From NCBI RefSeq assembly GCF_003853705.1, contig NZ_QTQI01000004.1, forward strand, positions 363,323-427,322: DNA of 64,000 bases, given 5' to 3'. The position numbers and the translations under genes are program-made. Below are positions 9,367-19,758 of this stretch, in pieces. Within the stretch, counting starts at the first letter, position 1. Every line of letters starts with the position of its first letter. This DNA comes from Burkholderia sp. Bp8992. Its GTDB lineage: Bacteria > Pseudomonadota > Gammaproteobacteria > Burkholderiales > Burkholderiaceae. Below the pieces are notes generated by a model. That model did not search any database and was not told the origin of the DNA. It saw only the letters and a program-made list of their open reading frames with translations.

Positions 9367-11676
9367 TCAGGCTTTCAGGTACTGCTCCCGCGCGCCGAGC
9401 CAGCGTGCGAGATGCTGCGTGACGACCTCGGGATACGCGGCAATCAGCCGCGTCGCGGCTTCGCGGGCCGGGTCGATCAGCCAGCCATCGGTCTCGAGGT
9501 TCGCGAAACGCAGCATCGCCGCGCCCGACTGGCGCGCGCCGAGGAATTCGCCGGGGCCGCGGATTTCGAGGTCGCGCCGCGCGATCTCGAAGCCGTCGGT
9601 CGTCTCGCGCATCGTCTTCAGCCGCTCGCGGCCCGTCAGCGACAGCGGCCCCGTGTACAGCAGCACGCACACCGACGCCGCGGTGCCGCGCCCGACGCGG
9701 CCGCGCAGCTGGTGCAGTTGCGCGAGGCCGAAACGCTCCGCGTGCTCGATCACCATCAGCGACGCGTTCGGCACGTCGACGCCGACCTCGATCACGGTCG
9801 TCGCGACGAGCAGCTGGACTTCGTTGCGCGTGAACGCTTCCATCACGGCGGCCTTGTCGGCCGGCGACAACCGGCCGTGCACGAGCCCGACCTTCAGCTC
9901 GGGCAGCGCCGCCGCCAGCGTCTCGTAGGTCTCGACGGCCGTCTGCAGCTGCAGCGTCTCGCTTTCCTCGATCAGCGGGCACACCCAGTACACCTGCCGC
10001 CCGGTCAACGCGGCCTCGCGCACGCGGGCGATCACCTCCTCGCGCCGCGCGTCGCCGACGAGGCGCGTCAGCACGGGCGTGCGGCCCGGCGGCAACTCGT
10101 CGATCGTCGAGACCTCGAGATCCGCGTAGTACGTCATCGCGAGCGTGCGCGGGATCGGCGTGGCCGACATCATTAGCTGGTGCGGCTGGAAGTCGCGCGC
10201 GCCGTTGGCCGCGTTCGCGGCCTTCGCGCGCAGCGCGAGGCGCTGCTCGACGCCGAAACGGTGCTGTTCGTCGACGATCACCAGGCCGAGCCGCGCGAAT
10301 TCGACCGTGTCCTGGATGATCGCGTGCGTGCCGATCACGAGCTGCGCGGTGCCGAGCGCGGCCGCCTCGATCGCCGCACGCTTCTCCTTCGCCTTCAGGC
10401 TGCCCGCGAGCCAAGCGACCGTGACGCCGAGCGGCTCGAGCCACGCGCGCAGCTTGCGCGCGTGCTGCTCCGCGAGAATTTCGGTCGGCGCCATCAGCGC
10501 GGCCTGGTAGCCTGCGTCGATCGCCTGCGTGGCGGCCAGCGCCGCGACGACCGTCTTGCCGCTGCCGACGTCGCCCTGCAGCAGGCGCTGCATCGGGTGC
10601 GCGAGCGTGAGGTCGTGCGCGATCTCGTCGACGACGCGCGCCTGCGCGCCCGTCAGCGTGAACGGCAGCGCCGCGTAGAGCCGCGTCGTCAGCGCATCGG
10701 CATCGGTCGCGGTGCGGCGCGGCATCGCGGGCGCCGCGCGCGTGCGGCGCTCCTCGTGCGCACGCTTGAGCGACAGCTGCTGCGCGAGCAGCTCCTCGAA
10801 CTTGATGCGCGTCCACGCCGGATGCGAGCCGTCCATCAGCGCGGCTTCGTCGGAGTCGACACGCGGGTGGTGCAGGATGCGCACGGCCTGCTCGAGCGTC
10901 GGCACGTCGAGCGGCTTCAGGTAGTCGCGCTGGATCTCGGGCGGCAGCAGCTCCGGCAGCGGCGTGCGCTCGACCGCATTCTCGATCGCCTTGCGCAGGT
11001 AGGCCTGCGACACGCCGGCCGTGCTCGGGTAGACGGGCGTGAGCACCTGCGGCAGCGGCGCATCGGCTTCGACGACGCGCACGGCCGGGTGCACCATCTC
11101 CATCCCGAAGAAGCCGCCGCGCACGTCGCCGCGCACGCGCAGCCGCTGGCCGACGGCCATCTGCTTCACCTGCGACCCGTAGAAATTCAGGAAGCGCAGC
11201 ACCAGGTGCTCGCCGTCGTCGTCCTGGATCTTCACGACGAGCTGGCGGCGCGGACGGAATGTGACCTCGTTGTCGAACACGACGCCTTCGGTCTGCGCGA
11301 TGCCGCCCGGCAGCAGCTCGCCGATCGGCGTGAGCGTGGTTTCGTCCTCGTAGCGCATCGGCAGGTGCAGCACGAGATCGATCGAGCGCGTGAGGCCGAG
11401 CTTCGCGAGCTTGTCGACGGTCTTCACCGGTTTGTCGGCCGCCTTCTTCTTGCGCTTCGCGCCGGCCGCGCCCGCTTCGTCGCTGGCGGCGCCTTCGGCA
11501 TCGGGCGCGGCGGCGGCCGGCTGCGCGAGCCGCCCGTCGGCGCCGCGCTTCGGGCCGGCGCGGCGCGGCGCCGCACGCTCTCCCGCACTTTGGGCGGGCG
11601 GCGCGACGTCCTCCGCGTCGAACGGATCGGCGGAATCGGCAACGGCAGCGGAGGAACGGCGTGGTGACACAGGCAT
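9367..11676 (-). CDS. recG: ATP-dependent DNA helicase RecG
   Basis: A 769-residue superfamily 2 helicase that regresses stalled replication forks and acts on branched recombination intermediates. The Walker A motif [11 protein letters not shown] lies around residue 367 and the DEQH box (VDEQHRFG) around residue 470. The MSATPIPRT and LRGRVGRG motifs are also present. The wedge/OB domain precedes the helicase core. The protein is about 75 residues longer than E. coli RecG (693) because of an Ala/Pro/Lys-rich N-terminal extension; no internal start with a clear ribosome-binding site was identified. It is divergent from queA and is followed by oxyR. Confidence 0.96.
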   Translation of the reverse strand: MPVSPRRSSAAVADSADPFDAEDVAPPAQSAGERAAPRRAGPKRGADGRLAQPAAAAPDAEGAASDEAGAAGAKRKKKAADKPVKTVDKLAKLGLTRSIDLVLHLPMRYEDETTLTPIGELLPGGIAQTEGVVFDNEVTFRPRRQLVVKIQDDDGEHLVLRFLNFYGSQVKQMAVGQRLRVRGDVRGGFFGMEMVHPAVRVVEADAPLPQVLTPVYPSTAGVSQAYLRKAIENAVERTPLPELLPPEIQRDYLKPLDVPTLEQAVRILHHPRVDSDEAALMDGSHPAWTRIKFEELLAQQLSLKRAHEERRTRAAPAMPRRTATDADALTTRLYAALPFTLTGAQARVVDEIAHDLTLAHPMQRLLQGDVGSGKTVVAALAATQAIDAGYQAALMAPTEILAEQHARKLRAWLEPLGVTVAWLAGSLKAKEKRAAIEAAALGTAQLVIGTHAIIQDTVEFARLGLVIVDEQHRFGVEQRLALRAKAANAANGARDFQPHQLMMSATPIPRTLAMTYYADLEVSTIDELPPGRTPVLTRLVGDARREEVIARVREAALTGRQVYWVCPLIEESETLQLQTAVETYETLAAALPELKVGLVHGRLSPADKAAVMEAFTRNEVQLLVATTVIEVGVDVPNASLMVIEHAERFGLAQLHQLRGRVGRGTAASVCVLLYTGPLSLTGRERLKTMRETTDGFEIARRDLEIRGPGEFLGARQSGAAMLRFANLETDGWLIDPAREAATRLIAAYPEVVTQHLARWLGAREQYLKA

Positions 11677-11843
11677 CGGATCGTCTGGGTGCTTCGCAAG
11701 GCAAGTACAATAGCGGCTTTCACGTCGTCCGAACGAACGACGCCGGCCAGGCCGCGCATCCCGTCATCATAGCGGCTCGCGCGCCCCAATTACGCGTTTC
11801 CGCCCTGCCGGCGACGCCCGCCGGCCGCTTCGAACCAGCCCGC

Positions 11844-12911
11844 ATGTTCACGCTTTCCGATTTCGATTTCAATCTGCCGCCCGAGCTGATCGCACAAACC
11901 GCGCTGCCCGATCGCACCGCGAGCCGCCTGCTCGAGGTCGACCGCAGCGTCGAGCCCGCACGCTTCGTCGACCGCCATTTCGCCGAGCTGCCGTCGTGCA
12001 TCGCGCCCGGCGACCTGCTCGTCTTCAACGATACCAAGGTGCTGAAGGCGCGGTTCTTCGGCCAGAAGGCCAGCGGCGGCAAGATCGAGGTGCTGATCGA
12101 GCGCGTGACGGGCACGCACACGGCGCTCGCGCAGATCCGCGCGAGCAAGTCGCCGGGCGCCGGCACGACGCTGCGTCTCGCCGACGCCTTCGACGTGACG
12201 GTCGGCGAGCGCGTCGAGCCGTTCTTCACGCTGCACTTCCCCGCGCCGTGCCTCGACCTGATCGAGCAGTTCGGCCGCCTGCCGCTGCCGCCGTATATCG
12301 AGCACGATCCCGACGCGACCGACGAGACGCGCTACCAGACCGTCTACGCGAGCAATCCGGGCGCGGTCGCAGCTCCTACGGCCGGCCTGCACTTCGACCA
12401 GCCGCTGCTCGACAAGCTGGACGCGATGGGCGTCGAGCGCGCGACGCTGACGCTGCACGTCGGCGCCGGCACGTTCCAGCCGGTGCGCGTCGACAACATC
12501 GCCGAGCACAAGATGCACAGCGAGTGGTACGACCTGCCGCAGTCGCTGGTCGACCGGATCGCCGCGACCCGCGCCCGCGGCGGCAACGTGATCGCGGTCG
12601 GCACGACGTCGATGCGCGCGCTCGAAGCCGCCGCGCGCTCGGCCGACGAAGCGGGCCGCCCGCTCGCGGCGACGCAGGCCGAGACCGACATCTTCATTAC
12701 GCCCGGCTACCGGTTCCGCGTGGTCGACCGGCTCGTCACGAACTTCCACCTGCCGAAGTCGACGCTGCTGATGCTGGTGTCCGCGTTCGCGGGCGTCGAG
12801 ACGATTCGTGCCGCGTACCGCCACGCGATCACCGAACGCTACCGCTTCTTCAGCTACGGCGACGCGATGCTGCTCACGCGGCGCGACACGCCGGAGGCGC
12901 CGCGCGCGTAA
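11844..12911 (+). CDS. queA: S-adenosylmethionine:tRNA ribosyltransferase-isomerase QueA
   Basis: A 355-residue enzyme that transfers the ribosyl part of SAM to preQ1 in tRNA and forms epoxyqueuosine, the penultimate step of queuosine synthesis. The start [18 protein letters not shown] is the canonical family N-terminus. Other marks are [30 protein letters not shown] and [17 protein letters not shown]. An upstream in-frame ATG at 11661 was rejected because family homology starts at 11844. A TACAAT -10 candidate lies at 11706-11711 in the gap to recG. tgt, the preceding enzyme of the pathway, is the next gene. Confidence 0.96.
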   Translation: MFTLSDFDFNLPPELIAQTALPDRTASRLLEVDRSVEPARFVDRHFAELPSCIAPGDLLVFNDTKVLKARFFGQKASGGKIEVLIERVTGTHTALAQIRASKSPGAGTTLRLADAFDVTVGERVEPFFTLHFPAPCLDLIEQFGRLPLPPYIEHDPDATDETRYQTVYASNPGAVAAPTAGLHFDQPLLDKLDAMGVERATLTLHVGAGTFQPVRVDNIAEHKMHSEWYDLPQSLVDRIAATRARGGNVIAVGTTSMRALEAAARSADEAGRPLAATQAETDIFITPGYRFRVVDRLVTNFHLPKSTLLMLVSAFAGVETIRAAYRHAITERYRFFSYGDAMLLTRRDTPEAPRA

Positions 12912-13016
12912 ATGCGGCAGGCGCCACTGGCGCGACACGGACGACGGCTACCGTACCGAACGGCCAGGTTCCGCTTTCACGTTGTGCGTGCGATGCTCGC
13001 CCGCACCCGCTTTCCC

Positions 13017-13038
13017 CGCCGCCGGATTCCCGGCGGCG
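13017..13038 (+). terminator. Weak intrinsic terminator after queA
   Basis: A 9-bp GC stem CGCCGCCGG / CCGGCGGCG with an ATTC loop, followed only by TTTCC, so termination is probably incomplete. The surrounding 222-bp gap between queA and tgt has no ORF that looks real. Confidence 0.45.
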
Positions 13039-13064
13039 TTTCCAACATGCGCCGGACTTGCGAT

Positions 13065-14321
<1,257 letters not shown>

Positions 14322-14562
14322 CCGGCCGGCCGCGCGATGGCTTGCGCGGCGGTTCGTCGCATAAGACGAGTACTAAATGACACGCCCCGACGACCCGACA
14401 CGACCGCCAAATATTACAATTGCCTTTCCATATAAGCCGTAACGGTGTCGGTTCGCGCTTTAACAGCTTGATCCGAAAGCGCATTTGCCGATCCGTTTGC
14501 GGATGGGGCCGGTGGTAGAATAACCGGCTTATTTTTCGATCTTCCCCTACGGAGAGACCAAC

Positions 14563-14886
14563 GTGCCGTTCATTTCCAATGCCTTCGCGCAAGGTGCCGG
14601 TGGCGCCGAATCGAGCCTGATGAGCTTCCTGCCGCTCATCCTGATGTTCGCGGTGCTCTACTTCATCATGATCCGTCCGCAGATGAAGCGCCAGAAGGAA
14701 CACCGCAACATGCTCGCGGCCATGGCCAAGGGCGACGAAGTCGTCACGAGCGGTGGCCTCGTCGGCAAGGTGACGAAGGTCACCGAAGGCTACATCGGCG
14801 TCGAAATCGCCGAAGGCACCGAAATCACCGTGCAGAAGGCTGCCGTCACGACCATTCTGCCGAAGGGCACGATCAAGTCGCTGTAA
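14563..14886 (+). CDS. yajC: Preprotein translocase accessory subunit YajC
   Basis: A 107-residue single-pass inner-membrane protein of the SecDF-YajC complex. One hydrophobic helix lies at about residues 19-37 (MSFLPLILMFAVLYFIMI) and is followed by RPQMKRQKEH. The cytoplasmic domain includes GDEVVTSGGLVGKV. The start codon is GTG at 14563, preceded by GGAGAG; no in-frame ATG gives the right length. It heads the yajC-secD-secF operon. A TAGAAT candidate -10 lies about 45 bases upstream. Confidence 0.95.
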   Translation: MPFISNAFAQGAGGAESSLMSFLPLILMFAVLYFIMIRPQMKRQKEHRNMLAAMAKGDEVVTSGGLVGKVTKVTEGYIGVEIAEGTEITVQKAAVTTILPKGTIKSL

Positions 14887-14898
14887 GCCCTTCACCGA

Positions 14899-14957
14899 GC
14901 GTCCGGCTCCCCGCGCCGTGCCCGCCTGAGAGAGCGGGCCGCCGCGGCGCCGGACGC
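14899..14957 (+). promoter_or_regulatory. Long stem-loop in the yajC-secD gap
   Basis: The 106-bp gap between yajC and secD contains nested inverted repeats: outer arms GCGTCCGGC (14899-14907) and GCCGGACGC (14949-14957), inner arms GCCCGC (14920-14925) and GCGGGC (14934-14939). No T-run follows, so it is not a classical terminator. It may tune secD translation or mRNA stability. Confidence 0.5.
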
Positions 14958-14992
14958 GACGCTGTCACGCCAACCACCCGTTCGGCCCCCTC

Positions 14993-17014
14993 ATGAATCG
15001 TTATCCACTCTGGAAATATGTCGTGATGGTCGTGGCGCTCGCCATCGGCCTTCTGTACACATTGCCCAACTTCTTCGGCGAAGCGCCGGCGGTGCAAGTG
15101 TCGAGCGGCAAGGCCACGGTCAAGCTCGACTCGACCACGCTGACCCAGGTCGAATCGGCGCTCGCGTCCGCGCAGATCACGCCGGACGACGTCACCTTCG
15201 AGAACACGGCGACCAACGCGAACATCCGCGTGCGCCTGAAGGACACCGATACGCAGCTGCGCGTCAAGGACCTGCTGCAGAAGTCGCTGAACGCCGACCC
15301 GAACGATCCGCAGTACGTCGTCGCGCTGAACCTGCAGAGCGCGTCGCCGCGCTGGCTGACGGCCCTGCACGCGCTGCCGATGTATCTCGGCCTCGACCTG
15401 CGCGGCGGTGTGCACTTCCTGCTCCAGGTCGACATGACGGGCGCGCTCACGAAGAAGCTCGACTCCGACGCATCCGACGCACGCTCGCTGCTGCGCGACA
15501 AGAACATCCGCGACGGCGGCGTGAGCCGCGTCGACCAGTCCGTGGTCGTCAACTTCAGCGATGCGCAGACGGCGGACGACGCCCGCAAGGTGCTCGCCGC
15601 TTCGATCACCGAACTGCAATGGGCGACGCAGCCCGGCGGCGGCGGCACGCAAGTCGTCGGCACGTTCACGCCGGCCGTGCAGAAGTCCGTCGAGGACGCC
15701 GCGCTCAAGCAGAACCTGACGACGCTCCACAACCGCGTGAACGAGCTCGGCGTGTCCGAGCCGATCCTGCAGCAGCAAGGCAGCGACCGCATCGTCGTCG
15801 AACTGCCGGGCGTGCAGGACACCGCGAAGGCGAAGGACATCATCGGCCGCACCGCGACGCTCGAGGCGCGCCTTGCCGACCCGATCAACACGCACCCGAA
15901 CCCGAACGACCCCGTGCCGCCGGGCGAAGAGCTGTTCACGCAGGGCAACCAGGCGCCCGTGCTGCTGAAGAAGGACGTGATCTTCACCGGCGACCGCATC
16001 ATCGATGCGTCGGCCGGCTTCGACGAGCACCAGCGTCCGTCGGTCAACATCCGCCTCGATTCGGCCGGCGGCCGCTCGGTGCGCGCGGTGTCGCGCGAGA
16101 ACATCGGCAAGCCGATGGCGATGGTGCTGTTCGAGAAGGGCAAGGGCGAAGTGCTGACGGTCGCGACGATCCAGTCCGAACTCGGCGACCGCTTCCAGAT
16201 CACGGGCCAGCCGACGCCGCAGGCTGCGGCCGACCTCGCGCTGCTGCTGCGCGCCGGTTCGCTCGCCGCTCCCATGGACATCATCGAGGAACGCACGATC
16301 GGCCCGAGCCTCGGCGCCGACAACATCAAGATGGGCGTCCACTCGGTGATCTGGGGCTTCTGCGCGATCGCCGTGTTCATGATCGCGTACTACATGCTGT
16401 TCGGCGTGGTGTCGGTGATCGGCCTGTCGGTGAACCTGCTGCTGCTCGTCGCCGTGCTGTCGCTGATGCAGGCGACGCTGACGCTGCCCGGTATCGCCGC
16501 AATCGCGCTCGCGCTCGGCATGGCGATCGACTCGAACGTGCTGATCAACGAGCGCGTGCGTGAAGAACTGCGCGCCGGCCAGCCGCCGCAGCTCGCGATC
16601 CAGGCCGGCTACGCGCATGCGTGGGCGACGATTCTCGACTCGAACGTCACGACGCTGATCGCCGGCCTCGCGCTGCTCGCGTTCGGCTCGGGCCCGGTCC
16701 GCGCGTTCGCGATCGTGCACTGCCTCGGTATCCTGACGTCGATGTTCTCCGCGGTGTTCTTCTCCCGCGGGATCGTCAACCTCTGGTACGGCGGCCGCAA
16801 GAAGCTGAAGTCGCTCGCGATCGGCCAGGTGTGGAAGCCGGAAGGCGCCGCAGCCGCCGCGTCGTTCACCGACGTGGACGAATCGACCGACACCGCGCGC
16901 GCCGCGAAGCTCGCCGCCCCGGCGCAGGGCAACGCGCCGCGCACCGGCAAGCCGCAGCTGCGCAACCGCGCGCAGCAACGCGTATCGCCGAAGAAACCGG
17001 GCTCGACCCAATAA
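14993..17014 (+). CDS. secD: Protein translocase subunit SecD
   Basis: A 673-residue RND-type membrane protein that uses the proton-motive force to pull exported proteins through SecYEG. TM1 spans about residues 8-27 of MNRYPLWKYVVMVVALAIGL. It is followed by a large periplasmic region with LGLDLRGGVHFLLQVD and the TIGPSLG segment before a C-terminal bundle of five helices with GMAIDSNVLINERVREEL. It is longer than E. coli SecD (615), mostly because of a charged, Ala/Pro-rich cytoplasmic tail of about 60 residues after the last helix. secF follows after 18 bases. Confidence 0.96.
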   Translation: MNRYPLWKYVVMVVALAIGLLYTLPNFFGEAPAVQVSSGKATVKLDSTTLTQVESALASAQITPDDVTFENTATNANIRVRLKDTDTQLRVKDLLQKSLNADPNDPQYVVALNLQSASPRWLTALHALPMYLGLDLRGGVHFLLQVDMTGALTKKLDSDASDARSLLRDKNIRDGGVSRVDQSVVVNFSDAQTADDARKVLAASITELQWATQPGGGGTQVVGTFTPAVQKSVEDAALKQNLTTLHNRVNELGVSEPILQQQGSDRIVVELPGVQDTAKAKDIIGRTATLEARLADPINTHPNPNDPVPPGEELFTQGNQAPVLLKKDVIFTGDRIIDASAGFDEHQRPSVNIRLDSAGGRSVRAVSRENIGKPMAMVLFEKGKGEVLTVATIQSELGDRFQITGQPTPQAAADLALLLRAGSLAAPMDIIEERTIGPSLGADNIKMGVHSVIWGFCAIAVFMIAYYMLFGVVSVIGLSVNLLLLVAVLSLMQATLTLPGIAAIALALGMAIDSNVLINERVREELRAGQPPQLAIQAGYAHAWATILDSNVTTLIAGLALLAFGSGPVRAFAIVHCLGILTSMFSAVFFSRGIVNLWYGGRKKLKSLAIGQVWKPEGAAAAASFTDVDESTDTARAAKLAAPAQGNAPRTGKPQLRNRAQQRVSPKKPGSTQ

Positions 17015-17032
17015 GGCCCCGGAGACGAGACC

Positions 17033-17983
17033 ATGGAATTTTTCCGCATCCGTAAAGACATTCCGTTCATGCGGCACGCGCTGGTGTTCAACGTGATCTC
17101 GCTGGTCACGTTCCTCGCCGCCGTGTTCTTCCTGTTCCACCGCGGGTTGCACCTGTCCGTCGAATTCACCGGCGGTACGGTGATCGAGGTGCAGTACCAG
17201 CAGGCCGCGGAGCTCGAACCCGTGCGGGCAACGCTCGGCAAGCTCGGCTATGCCGACGCGCAGGTGCAGAATTTCGGCACGTCGCGCAACGTGCTGATCC
17301 GCCTGCAGCTGAAGGAAGGCCTCACGTCCGCGCAGCAGAGCGACCAGGTGATGGGCGCGCTGAAGGCGCAGAGCCCGGACGTCACGCTGCAGCGCGTCGA
17401 GTTCGTCGGCCCGCAGGTGGGCCGGGAGCTCGCGACCGATGGCCTGCTCGCACTCGCGTGCGTCGTGATCGGCATCGTGATCTACCTGTCGTTCCGCTTC
17501 GAGTGGAAGTACGCGGTGGCCGGCATCATCGCCAACCTGCACGACGTCGTGATCATTCTCGGCTTCTTCGCGTTCTTCCAGTGGGAGTTCTCGCTGGCGG
17601 TGCTCGCGGCCATCCTCGCGGTGCTCGGCTACTCGGTCAACGAGTCGGTCGTCATCTTCGACCGGATCCGCGAGACGTTCCGCCGCGAACGCAAGATGAG
17701 CGTGCAGGAAGTGATCAACCACGCGATCACGACCACGATGTCGCGGACGATCATCACGCACACGTCGACGGAAATGATGGTGCTGTCGATGTTCTTCTTC
17801 GGCGGCCCGACGCTGCACTACTTCGCGCTCGCGCTGACGGTCGGCATCATGTTCGGCATCTACTCGTCGGTGTTCGTCGCGGGCTCGCTCGCGATGTGGC
17901 TCGGCATCAAGCGCGAAGACCTGATCAAGGACAAGAAGGCCGCGCACGACCCGGACGATCCGAACGCAGGCGCGCAGGTTTAA
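17033..17983 (+). CDS. secF: Protein translocase subunit SecF
   Basis: A 316-residue partner of SecD with six membrane segments and one periplasmic loop. Family marks are LSVEFTGGTVIEV after TM1, the TIGPQ-like FVGPQVGREL motif, and GYSVNESVVIFDRIRE and TMSRTIITHTST in the C-terminal bundle. Length fits the family (E. coli 323). It is the last gene of yajC-secD-secF and is followed by a strong terminator at 18013-18039. Confidence 0.96.
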   Translation: MEFFRIRKDIPFMRHALVFNVISLVTFLAAVFFLFHRGLHLSVEFTGGTVIEVQYQQAAELEPVRATLGKLGYADAQVQNFGTSRNVLIRLQLKEGLTSAQQSDQVMGALKAQSPDVTLQRVEFVGPQVGRELATDGLLALACVVIGIVIYLSFRFEWKYAVAGIIANLHDVVIILGFFAFFQWEFSLAVLAAILAVLGYSVNESVVIFDRIRETFRRERKMSVQEVINHAITTTMSRTIITHTSTEMMVLSMFFFGGPTLHYFALALTVGIMFGIYSSVFVAGSLAMWLGIKREDLIKDKKAAHDPDDPNAGAQV

Positions 17984-18012
17984 GCGCCCCGCTGCTTCGG
18001 CATCAAAGCAAG

Positions 18013-18039
18013 GCCGGCCCGTTTGGGCCGGCTTTTTTT
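18013..18039 (+). terminator. Intrinsic terminator of the yajC-secDF operon
   Basis: Stem GCCGGCCC / GGGCCGGC with a GTTT loop and seven Ts, 30 bases after the secF stop. Confidence 0.9.
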
Positions 18040-18189
18040 GTGCGCGCGTCGCCGCGATGCGGCCCGCGGCCGGCCCGACCTGCACCGTCGCGGGTGTCGG
18101 CTACAATCGTCACCGCCCTGCCCCGCTCCATGCCGGCCGCGCGCCGGCCGGGCAGGCACCGTCGCCACCCGTCCGAACGTGCAGTCCCG

Positions 18190-19746
18190 ATGATGCCTCC
18201 CATGCATGTCGTTCGTCGCCTTGCCGTCTGCGCAGCCGCCGCGGCCGCGTTCCCGTATGCGCCGCTCGCCGGTGCGCAACCGGCGTCTGCACCAGCCGCC
18301 GCCTCGCTGCCCGTCACTTCGCCATCCGCCGCTTCGGTACCCGCCGCCCAACCGCCCTCGCTCTGCCCGCCCGACTGGGAACCGCAGCTCTGTGAACTGA
18401 AGGCGGCCGTCGAAGTACTGAAGAAACAGCACCTGACCGACGTCGACATCGGCGCGCTGCTCGACGCCGCGACCCACGACGGCATCAAGACGTTGCCGTA
18501 CGCGCGTTTCTTCAACGCGAAGGAGGAGCAGGAACGGCGCGACGACGAGCGGCGGGCGCGCGACGGCACGCCGGGCATCGGGATCGTGTTCGAGACGCGG
18601 CCCGACGGATTGCACATCATCGACGTGATTCCCGACGCACCGGCCGAGAAGGCCGGCGTGCGGCCGGACGATCTCGTCGTCGCGATGAACGACAGGAGCG
18701 TCGTCGGCATCGACAGCGGCGAACTCCTGAAACTGGCAAAGGGTGACGCGGGCGTGCCGCTGAAGCTCACGGTGCAGCGCGGCGCGAAGCACGAAGTGCT
18801 GACCTTCGCGCCGGTGCGCGCGATCGTCAAGCCGCATCCGGCGATCGCGAAGCGGCTCGACGGCGACCTCCTGTACACGCGGCTGTCGAGCTTTCCGGAA
18901 CCGGCGGTCGGCGACTATGTCGACGCCGTGCAGGCCGCGCGCCGCGCGGGCCCGCCGGTGAAAGGGCTGATCCTCGACCTGCGCATCAACGGCGGCGGCG
19001 CGCTCAATGCGGCGATCGGCATCACCGCGCTGTTCGCGGGACGCGACCGCACCGCGATGGTGACGGTCGAGCGCGGCGACGCGCACCGCCGCCGCTACAC
19101 GACCAACTGGCCCGACTACGAACTGCCCGTCATGCACGGGCAGGATCCGCTCGCGCCGCTGCAGGCCGACGACTGGTGGCGCACCGTGCCGCTCGTCGTG
19201 CTCGTCGACGGACAGAGCGCGTCGGCCGCCGAGGCGACCGCGGCCGCGCTGAAGGATCTCGGCCGCGCGAAACTGCTCGGCATGCCGACCTACGGGAAGG
19301 GGCTCGCACAGACGGGCGTCGACCTGATCGACGGCACGCGCCTGAACTTCACGTACGCGCGCAACCTGCGGCCGAACGGCTGCCCGATGGACGGCTACGG
19401 TGTCGTGCCGGACTGGCTCGTGCCGCCGCGCCGCGACTCGGACGTCGACGGCGTGCTGCTGTGGTACCGCGAAGTCGATCTCGCGCGGGCGCCGTATGCG
19501 GACCGGCTGGCGCCCGACCCGTTCGCGCAGGTGCGCAAGGCGCGGCAGAAGCTGCGCGACGCGCGCGTGCGCGCGAAGGTCGATACGGCGAGGAGCACGG
19601 CACTGCCGCAGCGCGCGTTCGGCACCGCCGCCGACTGGCAGCTTCAGCAGGCGCTCGCCGCACTCGCGGGGCGCCCGGTGCGGACCATCGACGCGCCGGC
19701 GCAACTGATGCCGGCGCAGCCGGTATGCGAGCGCGCCGACCGCTGA
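18190..19746 (+). CDS. Exported S41-family (C-terminal processing) serine peptidase
   Basis: A 518-residue predicted periplasmic protease of the CtpA/Tsp type. An N-terminal signal peptide (MHVVRRLAVCAAAAAAF, Ala cleavage site near residue 29) precedes an Ala/Pro-rich linker. A PDZ domain follows at about residues 128-205 (GIGIVF, APAEKAGVRPDDLVVAMN), then the S41 fold. The catalytic dyad is Ser343 (VDGQSASAAE) and Lys370 (PTYGKGLAQTG), with ILDLRINGGGALN upstream. Two starts are possible, 18190 or 18202; neither has a clear ribosome-binding site. It stands alone between the secF terminator and a convergent MFS gene, and its substrate is unknown. Confidence 0.88.
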   Translation: MMPPMHVVRRLAVCAAAAAAFPYAPLAGAQPASAPAAASLPVTSPSAASVPAAQPPSLCPPDWEPQLCELKAAVEVLKKQHLTDVDIGALLDAATHDGIKTLPYARFFNAKEEQERRDDERRARDGTPGIGIVFETRPDGLHIIDVIPDAPAEKAGVRPDDLVVAMNDRSVVGIDSGELLKLAKGDAGVPLKLTVQRGAKHEVLTFAPVRAIVKPHPAIAKRLDGDLLYTRLSSFPEPAVGDYVDAVQAARRAGPPVKGLILDLRINGGGALNAAIGITALFAGRDRTAMVTVERGDAHRRRYTTNWPDYELPVMHGQDPLAPLQADDWWRTVPLVVLVDGQSASAAEATAAALKDLGRAKLLGMPTYGKGLAQTGVDLIDGTRLNFTYARNLRPNGCPMDGYGVVPDWLVPPRRDSDVDGVLLWYREVDLARAPYADRLAPDPFAQVRKARQKLRDARVRAKVDTARSTALPQRAFGTAADWQLQQALAALAGRPVRTIDAPAQLMPAQPVCERADR

Positions 19747-19758
19747 CGCGCCGCCTGT

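Noticed and set aside
14873-18085. A 1070-codon open frame on the minus strand opposite secD-secF
   Set aside because: Arg/His/Asp-rich composition without any family resemblance. It is the antisense shadow of a GC3-rich operon whose plus-strand genes are beyond doubt.
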